The notes below the pieces were generated by a model. That model saw only the letters and a list, made by a program, of their open reading frames with translations. It did not search any database and was not told where the DNA came from. The position numbers and the translations under genes are program-made. A stretch of 64,000 nt of DNA from Trachythela sp. YZ-2020. Its lineage: Eukaryota; Cnidaria; Anthozoa; Malacalcyonacea; Clavulariidae. Positions within the stretch are counted from its first letter, which is position 1, and each line of letters starts with the position of its first letter. Shown here one piece after another: positions 8,685-19,705 of this stretch. The DNA is taken from the NCBI GenBank assembly GCA_016169945.1, contig JADLSH010000231.1:248001-312000 (forward strand). The letters run 5' to 3'.

Positions 8685-11558
8685 ATGAACTATGATAGCA
8701 TTACGCCTACTCGGAATTATAATTCCAACATGTTTAGGAACACACATAATTTAATTGAAGTCCCTATTAATTCTAATGGCGTTCCGGTCAGAAAACCCGC
8801 GAACTTGAGTAAATCGCTTCCAAATGTAATGTTGCTGAACTCTCGCTCACTTCGCAATAAGGTCGATGGACTTTCATTACGGTCAAACCAAACTAAGTCG
8901 GATATTATTTGCATAACTGAAACTTGGCTTACTAACGATATGCCAGACGAAATTGTCACAATAAACGGTTATTCAATTGTCAGAAAGGATAGAGCAAATG
9001 ACAATAACGGTGGTGGTGTTTGTACATATATAAGGGATACTATTCCGTTTAGACTTAGATCAGATCTGTCTCACAACTCAATAGAATGCATCTGGGTTAT
9101 AATAAGGCCCAAATGGCTACCTAGGAGAGTATCGAGGATAGCTGTTGCAACAATTTATTTACCCCCGTCAATTACAAATGATGATATTGATGAATTCTAT
9201 TATTATTTATGTTTTTGTACTGATACACTTATTCTGGAGAGTACTGAAACCGCTTTTATAATTACTGGAGATTTTAATCCCAACAGTAATAACTTTCGAT
9301 CTAGACATGTGGAACTGCAATGCGGCCTTAAACAAGTCGTTCAGGTACCGACAAGAAAAGATCACATCTTGGATCTAATATTCACTAATATGCCTAAGTA
9401 CTATAATTTACCAACCGCACATGCACCCCTTGATAACTCAGATCATTTGCTGGTACTTTGGAAATCAAAGGGTATTGAAAAATCAAAGAACGTCACTCAA
9501 AAAGTTGAAGTTCGCCCAATTAAAGAATCCAGCCTTGAAAGTTTTGGTGATTGGTTAAAAACATACCAATGGGAGTCTGTTATGTACAATTATTCATCGA
9601 ATGAGAAATTAAAACATTTTACTCGTATTATCCAAGATAAAGTTGAGCATTATTTTCCGAAGCGTACTGTAAAGTTTCATGCAGACGACAAACCATTTGT
9701 TACTGGGAAAATTAAGAACTTAATCATTCAGCGAAATAGGGCATTTCGTAACATTGACAAAGAACATTATAGAGTATTACGTAACAAGGTAACTAACGCA
9801 ATCAGGAAGGAGAAAAGAATGTTCTACAACAGGAAAATAAAACCATTAAGAAGCAGTAACTCTAAATTGTGGTGGAAGGCGATTAAAAAAGTTTGTTATT
9901 CTAAGATGAAGAATAACAAAAACATTTTTCTATCTAACCCAGAAAATGGAGAACCTTTAACATCAGAAGATGCGGCCGAAGAAATTAATAAGTATTTCGT
10001 TGATTTAACTAAAGATTATAGTACAGTGCACGAGCATAACTTCGTCGCAGGTCGAGATCTAGAACTTCCTACCGTATCAAGACAATCTGTCATAAGAAAG
10101 CTTCATCAGGTTAATGTGAACAAATCCCCAGGTCCCTTTGACCCGGCAAAAAAAATAATAAAAAGGTTTGCCGAAGAATTCTCGATCCCGCTTACGGATA
10201 TAATTAATTCCTCCTTTCGTGAGAAATGCTTCGGTGACTTTTGGAAAGCTTATAATGTGTGTCCAATCCCTAAGTCCAACCCTTGTACTGTCATTGAGAG
10301 TATAAGACCTATAGCGATCACAAGCATTTTTTCCAAAATACAAGAGAGTTATGCGCTAGAATGGATGATGGATGATGCCAAAGATAATATTAGCAGTAGA
10401 CAGTTTGGAGGAATTCCTGGGTCTTCACCAATATTGGCTCTCCTTGAAATGCTTCACAACTGGTACTCAGCCATGGAAAACCCTGATACAGTGATCCGTG
10501 TCATATTTTTGGACTTTACCAAAGCGTTCGATCTTATAGATCATAATATTCTTCTTTCTGATTTGGAAAAAGTAGGTGTAAGGCCTGCCTTGTTGCCCTG
10601 GCTAGCGTCATACCTGTCACAACGTCAACAAAGAGTTAAATTTGATGGGAAATTGTCCAAATTCCGTAATATTAACGCTGGTGTACCACAAGGAGCAAGA
10701 TCGGACCATTTTCCTTTATTGCTAAAATCAATCGCCTACCTGACGTTGCAGTGACTGATAACTCAACTAATACGGAACAAGTCTCAATGTTTATAGATGA
10801 CACTACCCTATCGGAAATACTGAATGTAACCGACCATAAAACAAATCAACCAATTGGAAATATGGAACTTAATATCCAAAGGATTTCAACGTTCTCTCGT
10901 GAACAAAGAATGGTACTGAACGTTAAGAAAACAAAAGAAATGATTTTGACTTTCGTGTTAGGAAAACTACAATTAGGAGCATTAATTTATACGACTTAGA
11001 AGTTGAAAGGGTTTCGTCCTTTAAACTGTTAGGTATATGGCTTGACGACAATTTAAAATGGAATAGTAATACAGATTATATTGTGAAGAAAGCAAGAAAG
11101 CGGTTGTACTTTCTTAAGGTTCTTAAAGGTATGGGGCGCCAACGCAGGATTTGTTACAATTTTATTGTAGCGTAATTAGATCAACTCTTGAATACGGGGA
11201 CGTGTTGTGGCATGGAGGATTAACCAATGCTCAAAGTGTTAACATTGAAAGAATACAGAAAAGAGCATTCAGAATAATATTACCAGGTATTGATTACTGT
11301 GAAGCTTTAAATTATCTCAAAATGCAAACGCTAAGTGAAAGACGCGAGAACCACTGCGTTGACTTGATTGCAAATATGTCTGCGACTGAGCACCGTCTAC
11401 ACACCCTGCTTCCAGATCGTATCAAAGACAAAAGACAAAGAGAAACTAGATCTAATGCTGATATGTATTATAATTTTAAATTTAGAACAGAGAAATTTAA
11501 GAACAGTGCCTTAGTGTATGCCATAAATTCTTATAATCGTAGTTTAACGAGGTCTTAA
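8685..11558 (+). pseudogene. LINE ORF2: AP endonuclease plus reverse transcriptase, with frameshifts
   Basis: The first segment, to 10754, carries an N-terminal AP-endonuclease domain (NSRSLRNK, ITETWL, GDFNPNS, NSDH) and the front half of a reverse transcriptase: SPGPFD, RPIAITSIFSK, motif A FLDFTKAFDLID and motif B GVPQGA. A frameshift near 10700 moves the reading to 10751-10999, which holds motif C (FIDDTT) and LNVKKTKEM. A further shift near 10965 leads to VSSFKLLGIWLDDNLKW (11005-11060), and another to 11151-11558 with the LINE C-terminal signature RSTLEYGDVLWH and IERIQKRAFRII. Order and motifs fit the CR1/L2/jockey group. At least three frameshifts make this copy inactive. It lies antisense to the surrounding EGF exons. 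The 3' end is an AATAAT-rich tail near 11727-11753. Confidence 0.85.
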
Positions 11559-11759
11559 CTGTTATGAAATTTTTAACTTAACTTTTAACTGATAATTATA
11601 TTACAATTTTAATGAGTGAATTGTACATAGTCATAATTTTTCTAAATAATTACATATATGTAACATAATATTTGTAAATGCATGGTAATTAAGACTATTT
11701 ATGTCTTCTTCATGTATTTTAGATTCCAATAATAATCCAATAATAATAATAGTGTAAAA

Positions 11760-12270
11760 CTTTCAAGTTTGTTTTCTACGTTTGGATTTCATCTTTTACA
11801 GCCACACTAATTTTTAATACTTCAATTGAAACATGACAATCCCACAAAGCACCAATACTTGTTCAAGTACGTTCGTCATTGTAGTTTAGTTTGTTTTAAT
11901 GTTTCTTTATGAAATCCTATTTCGCAGTCCGTATAAAAAATCATAAACTTATCAAAAAGACAAAAACTATTGCAAAATTAAATGAAATATTGACAGTTAA
12001 ACTTCTCACGTGTACTCTGAAAAAACAAACTCTTTATCTTAGCCAATCATAAATTTCAAAGATACCAGTCCGCTCTCGGCTTGTGCTCACGCATGCGCAT
12101 AACGAACAAAACGGTCCATGACGTAGGTCCATGACATAATGGCGGACGACTTTGCATTCCACTATGTTCTCACATACACAGGTGTAAATATCCAAGCGGA
12201 ATTAGTACCCTCGCACGGCGCTTCCCGCCGTTAGCACGGGGGAAAATAGAGATGTACAGAATATACTAAC
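11760..12270. other. No gene recognised
   Basis: AT-rich stretch between the LINE tail and the next EGF exon. It has a GC-containing patch near 12070-12150 (GCATGCGCATAACG; repeated GTCCATGACGTA/ATGACATAATGGCGG) but no ORF of note. Confidence 0.4.
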
Positions 12271-12387
12271 CACATTGAGTTCCACTGCCTTGATAGCCAC
12301 CATTACAAACACATTCATATGATCCGATTGTATTTTTACACATAGCGTGTGGTGAACAATCAGCATCGCCGTTACATTCATCAATGT
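12271..12387 (-). CDS. Calcium-binding EGF exon (117 nt, phase 1-1)
   Basis: Acceptor GATGTTCCTTTTAG, donor TGTG|GTTAGT. The 39 codons encode (D)IDECNGDADC SPHAMCKNTIGSYECVCNGGYQGSGTQC: six cysteines, the D-I-D-E calcium motif and the C-x-N-x4-Y-x-C-x-C hydroxylation consensus. No frame damage. It lies 0.7 kb downstream of the 13.1-kb EGF exon in the sense of transcription and is phase compatible with it. Confidence 0.8.
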
Positions 12388-13054
12388 CTAAAAGGAACAT
12401 CGGCAAGATACTAGAATCTTAGCTCTAGACCAACAGTCAGGCTTATCAGCATCGCGAGGATTGCATTAATATGGATCAAATCAGATTTACAGTTTTTTTA
12501 ATTACAGTACATGTTGTGATTTGCAGGTGTGCTAAAACGTACAATTATACACAAAAAAAGTCAGAAACTTTATATGCCACGTTAAATTACCCAAGTACAG
12601 GTCATGTTAGTATGTAGGTATCAATCTATAAAGCTCAACTGTTCTGATAAGCTAATGTGATAACGAGAAATGGTCTGGTCTAATTCGATAAATAATTAAA
12701 AGGAAGATGATGGACTGTGTACATAGTTGAGTTTTGTTTGTAATGTCATAGGTCTACTGTATTGACCTTTTCCTGTAACGACACAAGTTTGCAAAAAGGT
12801 TGACAATGACAGATGTAATACGAGCATAGAGGAAAGGGCGAATCTGTAGGCTGTATTTATGTTATTTCAAAAAAGTTATCAGGCAGTTACATTACTTTCG
12901 TAAGCCACTATGATTACGAATCACAGACGAAAAAGTGGACAAAAATCTTTGATATCGCTACCAGTGACTATCAAGGCTAATTTTTCGCATGACCACGTTT
13001 ATTACTTAATAATATATAATATATTGACCTTTTTCCCCAATACTGTGAACTAAC

Positions 13055-13171
13055 AATAAGTCCCATTTCTCGAAAAGCCAGAATTACATTTACAGTCAAA
13101 AAAACTATCATTATCACTGCATGTAGCATTATAATGGCAATTGTGATTTCCTTGTGTGCATTCAGGAACAT
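13055..13171 (-). CDS. EGF exon lacking the sixth cysteine
   Basis: Acceptor AACTCTCCAG|AT, then (D)VPECTQGNHNC, HYNATC, DNDSFFDCKC and NSGFSRNGTY. Compared with its closest relative at 24.3 kb, about five bases are missing just before the donor. The only usable donor, T|GTTAGT, therefore cuts before the last Cys; reading on gives Cys and then a stop. The remaining exon is still 117 nt and phase 1-1, so the frame is kept, and a downstream exon starting with GT would even restore a Cys at the junction. Calcium motif weak (D-V-P-E). Possibly a decaying exon. Confidence 0.6.
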
Positions 13172-13863
13172 CTGGAGAGTTGAAAAAGCTGTAAGCTGAA
13201 AAAGCTATAGCACTCTCTTAACTGAAAGACTTGAGACTGTCGCTCGGGCCTCGATCAACATCTATTGACCCATACAAAAATTTCACATATGATTTCAAGT
13301 ATGAAAATGCCTTTTCACATGTAAGCAGTTCCAAATAGATTTTGACATATGAACCTTCACTTTCATATGTGAAAGATGTGAAATTCAAATTTCATAATTT
13401 ATCATATGAATTTCACACATTAAATGTGCCTTTTCACATGTGAGATGTTCCAATTCCCCCCACAATTTCACACGTAAAATTTTCATGGGTATTATTTTCC
13501 TCTACTTTAAGAACGTGTAATAATGAATTATTTTCATGGTCTTTCTTTGCATTTTACCACTTCTTGTGCATATTAAAAAAAGTTTGGCGGGGTGACGATT
13601 GTTCAAGGACCAACTTTTGATATTTATTTGACCGCATTAAACATGTACTACAAGTTTACTTATAAATGCATGTAGAACTATGCAGGGCCAACAAACAATG
13701 TGGAAATATACTTCACACAAATTTCCTAAGCGTGTTTATACAATGTTTATTATTACATATTTAAAAGAATTCATGATTTCGCATTGGGTAACTGCCAAAA
13801 GCTGAAATCATTTCAACTCAATGGCAGACCAAATATGGAGTTCTGACATCATATCCCACGAGT

Positions 13864-13915
13864 TGACGTCATAGCGTGTGATATGAAAAAAATTATATCT
13901 CACGCTATGACGTCA
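13864..13915. repeat. 21-bp palindrome with TGACGTCA at each end
   Basis: TGACGTCATAGCGTGTGATA at 13864 and its reverse complement with one mismatch at 13895-13915 are separated by about 10 A/T-rich bases. Each arm carries a CRE-type TGACGTCA octamer. It lies in the middle of the outer inverted-repeat element. Confidence 0.6.
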
Positions 13916-14395
13916 CGCCAAATACGAACAAAAACAACATGGCGTTGCCGCAATTTGCCGTTTCGTAAACGGTCGTTTTCACAAGTGACGGTCGATGCCA
14001 CCATTTCACTGGCGCTTATTGCGTCACAATCCTGTCTTTTCGAAAGTTTAACACAACGCGTCAACAAGGCTTTTGCAAGCTCATTGAAGACTCGTAGTTG
14101 CTCATTATAGATAACCTATGCCATTTCTGTTATATTTCAATGGCGCAAAATAAATATTATGTCTATTATGTCTATATCTGCATTTTTTCAGGCCAGCAAT
14201 AGACTTGCACACGGAGTAGTAAAATGCAAAGAAAGACCTTGAAAATAATGCATTATTACACGTTCTTAAATAATACCCATGAAAAGTTTACATGTGAAAT
14301 TGTGGGTGGAATTGGAACATTTCAAATGTAAAAAGGCACATTTCATATGTGAAATTCATATACTATATTATGAAATTAGAGTTTCACATATTTTT

Positions 14396-16900
14396 TCATA
14401 TATGTGACCTTCCATGGGAAAACATACCTTAACGATATTTCGTTGAAACGGCCAAAAAAGCGGATAGCGAACGGATAGAGAACGTTTTGTTATAACGTTT
14501 CAACGAATCTCAAAAACGTTTTGACGATTTGAGTAAAAAATCTGAACGAATAAAGTCGAGGATTTGAACGGATAAAAAAACGTTCTATCAGAAGTCGTTT
14601 GAACGAATTAAATTATTGAACGTTCCTAACGAAATTCGCCATAACGCATAGATTAAGGATAGCTGTCAACAGAATAGAATAATGTGGCAAACAAGTAACC
14701 TCTATCGGCGCACAAAAGTACTCAAGTGATATAAATATTATACAAATTTAACTAAACATTCTGATAAATTACGCTATGAGTATTGTTCGAAAATTCGAAG
14801 ATATAGTACAGCAGTTATATTAGTTACATGAAGTTGTACAGTATGAATTATTGTGCAGTATTCTTTAAATTTGACATATATTGAGATATTCAATAACTAT
14901 TCTGGAAGATGTTTCAAACCTCTGGTGCGGAAACCACGCTGCCAAAACAAGGCAAGGCACAGGCTATAATTTAGACAGTTGAACTTTGGATATACTATTT
15001 TCTATAGTATGCATGTCTGGCTATTCTCCTTAAGCAGCTTAAATCTCGCGCCAATTGATTTAATTTCCTGCCTGAAATAATTATTATGAAGAAAAAATTG
15101 TCAACAGATCAAAGCAAAATCTATTGCGCGTTAAAGAGTATAGATTATATGAATGTTTATTATGTGCCCAATCCTTTTATATAGTTATAAACCAAACTTG
15201 TATTCTGTAGCCGTATTTATACTAAAGAGTGAAGACCATTGTGGTATAATTATCGCAGGCCATTTATGTCAGTCTCCATCAATTAATACAGCTATTTATT
15301 TTCGAGTCGTTATTCATTAAACTTGCCTGATGAGTGATGAGCAAAGTACATGTAAAATCGACCTTCAGACCTTGGACACTTATTTACTGCTGTAGATATA
15401 GTTAGCTGGCTATAAAGTATGCTAAATTGGTAAAACATATTCAACTGAACTTACCATATATATGCAATTTTACAATGACTCGCTAGATTTTTTCTCTCCT
15501 ACGTCGATTCACCACGTATGTTATACCGACAATATATAACATGTATATGAACATGCGCCCTTGAATTGGTGCATACTAAATATTCGGCGGTATTAAACCA
15601 GATTACCGCCGTGTTCTCACTCATATTTACCATATATCTAATGTACAGTAGGCCATATAGTAGATTAATTTGCCTCGAATTAAGCCGAAGGCAAGCATTG
15701 ATTGACTTTACAGTGGTGACAACTACAGCATGCATGTATATGACGTCAAAACCAACGGGGGTCAGTCCTGGGTGTCAATCCTATATTAATGGAGAGACAT
15801 ATACAAACCCCATTATGCTATTAAGAATAGTAAAATAACGTTGCAGTGTAAGGGCACTTGCGTGAGTGCAAATATGAACTGTTTTAAAGTTCGTTTTACT
15901 CGTACACACAAAACACACGGATTTTATAAATATCATTGAAAGGAACGTGTATCTTGTGACTGCGTTCGTTTGTGGTGGTTAATCTAGCAAGTTATGATGA
16001 TGATGCATATGTCATATGTGTCGGCTATCTTGTTAGGCATGCTAATTAATTCAGTTCTCGTCATATTTCGCGAATATAATATCAAAAAATATTTGTACAT
16101 TGCAGACTTTCATAATACACAGACCTGTTTGTAAGCTCAATTAAGCAGCATAATATTGGCCCGTTATGCATGCATGTGCAGAACAAGTGTTGTAATCTGC
16201 CGGCATTCCTGTCTGCACAGGTATACAGTAGATCTTGTTGCTCCGGGTCCGGACTTAGACTAAATACAGTATGTAAAATTTAAACTGCATGCATATGCCA
16301 TGCAAAATTCCTCAATTTAGTTAGGTGTTGTCTGTTGATATACCGATTTCCGACAATGTAAGTTCATTAGCACCTTGCCAAAGCATCTGGCAATACAGTT
16401 GTTATAATACGACATATGGCTTGCGATTTTGTGTGTCCTGTCGAACTTTATGAAACTCTACAGAATTGTTTAGCCACCGCTTTCCATCATTGCACCCTCT
16501 GAACCGGCTGTTTAAAAACGATTAGTAGATTTTTAATAGAAACTTTTTTACGTTATGCTTGAAATAATTGCATTTCGGAAAAAATAATAAGAGCATTTCA
16601 TGTAGTTCACGCTAAGACAGAATGGACAAGCGCACGGAAGAAGATTCGAGTATCCTATAAACACCCAAATTCCTTTTACACAAATTGTATTAAGGAGCAG
16701 GCGTGAATCGCTTTCTAGGAGTATTTCTCTGTAACACTTTCTATGCTTATCCTATAAGATTCTAACATTGCAAAAGGTTGGTGAACTTAGTGTTTGTTTG
16801 AACGAAATCCAATATCGCTCGAACGCAATATCGCTCGAATAGCACGTTTTTCAAAAGTGTTAAGGTATGTTTTCCCATGGAAGGTCACATATGAAAGTGA
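14396..16900. mobile_element. Inner element with about 35-bp inverted ends and AACG-rich subterminal motifs
   Basis: Left end TATGTGACCTTCCATGGGAA continuing AACATACCTTAAC (to 14435) is mirrored at the right by GTTAAGGTATGTTTTCCCATGG continuing AAGGTCACATATG (16857-16897). The left subterminal 200 bp is packed with AACG/CGTT motifs (GTTGAAACGG, GAACGGATAG, AACGTTTTG). The right one has TTTGAACGAAATCC and CGCTCGAACGCAATATCGCTCGAA. Such subterminal motif clusters are typical binding sites of hAT- or CACTA-type transposases (general knowledge). The 2.4-kb interior has no transposase, so it is non-autonomous. Confidence 0.55.
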
Positions 16901-16930
16901 AGGTTAATATGTCAAAACCTATTTGGAAAT

Positions 16931-17208
16931 TAAGGTAGAAGGTTTAGGTGGTGGATATTTTCGAGTGAATTAATATTTGCAATGTTTTAGACCTGAACGG
17001 GAACGGCTGCGAAAAATGCAACTGTCGGAGGGCTTGGAGTTGCATTTTTCGCAGCCGTTCCCGTTCAGGTCTAAAACATTGTATATATTATTTCACTCGA
17101 AAATATCCACCACCTAAACCTTCTACCTTAATTTCAATCGAGTGTGATGCAGAAAAAAGAAGGGAAAAAAAGAGAAAAAAAAAAAAAAATGAAAAAATCT
17201 TGTAGTTT
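16931..17208 (+). mobile_element. Retroposed near-perfect hairpin flanked by a 14-bp target duplication
   Basis: Positions 16926-17023 and 17038-17135 are reverse complements over 98 nt with about three mismatches, leaving a 14-nt loop. After the hairpin comes a purine/A-rich tail (17147-17198, including 15 consecutive A). The whole insert is bracketed by the 14-bp direct repeat ACCTATTTGGAAAT (16917-16930 and 17209-17222). The opposite arm of the outer inverted repeat (about 13320-13345) shows the uninterrupted site once, giving an internal empty-site control. A-tail plus long target duplication points to LINE-mediated insertion. No ORF or pol III boxes seen. Confidence 0.75.
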
Positions 17209-17304
17209 ACCTATTTGGAAATGTCTACATGTGAAAAGGCATTTTCATTCGTGAAATCATATGTGAAATATGCTCGCCTGTATGGCAGGCCATATGTAGA
17301 AATA

Positions 17305-17525
17305 TTCAACATGCAAACTTCAGCAAATTGTTTCAGCATTCAACAGTAAAATTCAACAAACAAATTCAACATTCAACAAATTATATTGAACATTCAACAA
17401 AATATATTCGACATTCAGCAAAAAGATTCAACATTAATTCAGCAAAATAAATTCCAAATTCAACAAATCTAACCAACATTCAACAAATCTATTCAACATT
17501 CAACTAATTTATACAACAATCAACA
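17305..17525 (+). repeat. ATTCAACA minisatellite
   Basis: Degenerate tandem array of ATTCAACATTCAACAAATTTA-like units of about 20-22 bp, roughly ten units. Units are contiguous and variable, with no unique spacers, so this is a minisatellite and not a CRISPR. Confidence 0.8.
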
Positions 17526-17549
17526 TAACCTAGTGCGCAGGTCTCTAGA

Positions 17550-17789
17550 ATGGGCTCGCGATCCTCTCGAAAAGAAAATGGACGACGACGAATCAAATCT
17601 TCAATTCGCCAACTTTCAAACTGTTTAAATAGAGCTAGCAGCTTGAATAACTCATTTTTAGCTGGGAGATCGGACGAACAACCTAATAACCTTTTGGACG
17701 AGCGAGCACAGCAGTCAGATAATCGAGGGCGTGCTGAACGGAGACGAATGGAGCTTGCCAACACCCTGATCAACACTAGGGAGCTTTAG
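17550..17789 (+). CDS. Hypothetical basic ORF cut by a MITE
   Basis: ATG 17550 opens 79 codons, very rich in Arg, Ser, Asn and Gln (MGSRSSRKENGRRRIK, ERAQQSDNRGRAERRR). No domain recognised. The frame ends in the TAG formed where the next MITE begins (17787-17789), so its original 3' part may have been displaced. The region 18031-18110 downstream of the MITE has another short open frame (VNVTERGESEGS...). It may be the 5' part of the HECT-like pseudogene that follows on the same strand, but I cannot show this. Confidence 0.3.
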   Translation: MGSRSSRKENGRRRIKSSIRQLSNCLNRASSLNNSFLAGRSDEQPNNLLDERAQQSDNRGRAERRRMELANTLINTREL

Positions 17790-18022
17790 CAGTAACTACG
17801 AGTACGACTACGAGTACCAGATGCGTCATTTTCGCGCCAAACGCCGTGTTGTTTGTATACGCTATCTCGCAAAAGTCGTTGTCGTTAGGCTTTTGAGTAC
17901 AAAATTTGTGATAAATCTCGTACTCAAAAGCCCGACGACTACGACTTTTGTTAGATGGCGTATGCTAACAAAACGGCGCAACATGACGAATCTTGTACTC
18001 GTGTCGTACTCGTAGTCACTGC
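17789..18022. mobile_element. MITE, 234 bp, long terminal inverted repeats, TA target duplication
   Basis: Begins GCAGTAACTACGAGTACGAC and ends with the imperfect reverse complement (GTCGTACTCGTAGTCACTGC). The inverted repeat extends almost to the centre (GCTTTTGAGTAC / GTACTCAAAAGC). TA is present on both sides (17787-17788, 18023-18024). The structure fits a Tc1/mariner-type or other TA-targeting MITE. Confidence 0.7.
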
Positions 18023-18385
18023 TAAAATTTCCTACTGTTAACGTCACAGAACGTGGTGAAAGCGAAGGTTCTTCGGTTCACCAAGTCAGCAGACTCAGCA
18101 CGTCAGTGTAGTTGCCTCGGCTGTAAATCCTGCACGGCTGATGATTCAACAGTCTTCGCCGAAGGGGGTGTACTCACGTTTGGGGGGGAAAGAGCGACTG
18201 AGAGCTAACTCGTCCAAATGAGCGCCCAAAAATCCTCGTTTGGAAGATAAAAATAAAATCGTTTATTTTGAATGACAACATGGTTGCCCGTCGTGGTTTC
18301 ATTGAAACGAAGAATAAAGTAAATCCTATAAATCCTCTGTTAAGCTATCCCAACAAGGGGTTGTTTATTTCAATCGTGTTTTATC

Positions 18386-18505
18386 AGGGTGCTTATTGGA
18401 GAGAGGAGTTTTAATAGACAGGATAACTTATTGGAAAAGGAGAGGCTTTTTAGAAAGTGGGAGGGGGGAGGGCTAATGGAAAGAGAGGGCTTAATAGAGA
18501 GGGGT
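18386..18505 (+). repeat. Purine-rich degenerate tandem repeat
   Basis: GGAGAGAGGAGTTTTAATAGA, GGAAAAGGAGAGGCTTTTTAG, GGGAGGGCTAATGG, AAGAGAGGGCTTAATAGAG and GGGGTTTTA recur at about 28-30 bp spacing. Strong G/A strand bias; no coding signal. Confidence 0.5.
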
Positions 18506-18783
18506 TTTATTTACATTGTTTAGGTGAGAAATTTCTATGGTTTCTATGGTATAGCAACCACCAGTTTGATGCTTGATATTGAACTGTTCTTTTGAAAATT
18601 ATGCTGAGAAAGTGGCGTGGTGCTCAATACTAACCCGTGGAGTAAATATATTGAGTTGGGTTTTTCTGGTTAAAAGCTTACACAATCTTTACACTAATAA
18701 GCTGATGAGCAGCGGAACATGGATGCCTGCAGATTTAGTTGTGTGACATCTTAATAAATTGAAATTAATACCGATATATTTTT

Positions 18784-19705
18784 GAAGAAACAGTTACTAG
18801 GGAGCCTGGCATCGCAGAATCCAAGGATCAAAATAGAACAAGAACTTCAGCAAGTGGTTCACATAAAGACTTGAGAGGTGAAAGTTATAATCAAATGTCA
18901 AACACTCCTGTTTCATTGCAAAGTATTCTACAATCAATTTCTAGTCCTCTAAACACCACCTCTTCCACTTTGAATCAACAACCTGCAGATACCTATTCTA
19001 GCATAACATTATTTGCAGAAGTGACACCCTTTACTGTAATACAACAACTTGCAGATAACCCTTCTGTACCACAACAGCTATCAATAACACCTAACGACGA
19101 AGCTACAGTTTCTCAAGCTACTGATCGTTGTGTCACGTACTGTCAAGAGCACAATATCTCAGACCCAGTTGAGATTTTACGTTGCTCTCAGAAATTCATT
19201 GTTAGAGGAAAGCCATTAAATGGATACACAGATGCACTTGATGAGCAAATGAATCAAAGTTTATCCCTATAAATCACCATGATGTCATCGGAACTACTAT
19301 AGAGGAAATAGCTGGTATAGAAGATGTTCAGTTGACAATTGAAGTGTCCTTTTATGGAGAAAATGCACAAGATGCTGGTGGACCGAGAAGAAAACTTTTT
19401 AGTTTGTGTCTTAAGGATATAAAACAAAAATATTTTGACAGTGGTCAGAACATCTTTCTGAAGATTACAAAAGTGTAGGATTGATTATGGCGCTTAGTGT
19501 ATTGCAAAATGGAAACACACCAAGGTATCTTACTGATGACCAATTACAGGAAATCTTCATAACAGCATCCAGCTGTTTGGCTTGCCCAAGGTCTCAACAA
19601 ATTGGGCTTGTGTGAAATCGGAAAAATTCTTCCAATATTCTTGCACCTCTTTCGGCCCTCTCCTGCTCCTTTGTTGTGACGGAGAATGCTGCTGCATATG
19701 CTAAA
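18784..19705 (+). pseudogene. HECT/G2E3-like ubiquitin-ligase relic
   Basis: A long open frame from 18784 to the TAA at 19272 (Ser/Thr/Gln-rich, then VTYCQEHNISDPVEIL) is followed in another frame by HHDVIGTTIEEI, IEVSFYGENAQDAGGPRRKL and FSLCLKDIKQKYFD. After a further shift near 19450 come HLSEDYKSVGLIMALSVLQN and RYLTDDQLQEIF. The GENAQDAGGPRR...F block followed by MALSVLQNG resembles the start of the HECT domain in the many G2E3-like proteins of cnidarians and fish (recalled family pattern). At least two frameshifts and an in-frame stop separate the parts, and the catalytic C-lobe Cys region is absent. It is a dead, truncated copy, perhaps spread by a transposon. Confidence 0.6.

Larger units (their letters stand above)
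13276..17269. mobile_element. Outer inverted-repeat element with nested insertions
   Basis: The left arm, about 13276-13565, begins ATTTCACATATGATTTC and includes CCTTTTCACATGTGAGATG and CATGGTCTTTCTTTGCATTTTAC. Its reverse complement runs from 14216 rightward (GTAAAATGCAAAGAAAGACC ...), is interrupted at about 14404 and 16931 by two insertions, and finishes at 17209-17269 (GAAATCATATGTGAAAT). TTTCACATATG/CATATGTGAAA is repeated many times in both arms. The original centre is 13566-14215 and codes for nothing recognisable. No target duplication is certain. Confidence 0.65.

Noticed and set aside
15499..15838. Opposed ORFs of 78 and 90 codons
   Set aside because: Overlapping ORFs on both strands inside the non-autonomous inner element, with no domain wording.
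17305..17525. Repeat array considered as CRISPR
   Set aside because: Repeats are contiguous and degenerate with no unique spacers, in a eukaryotic context; it is a minisatellite.
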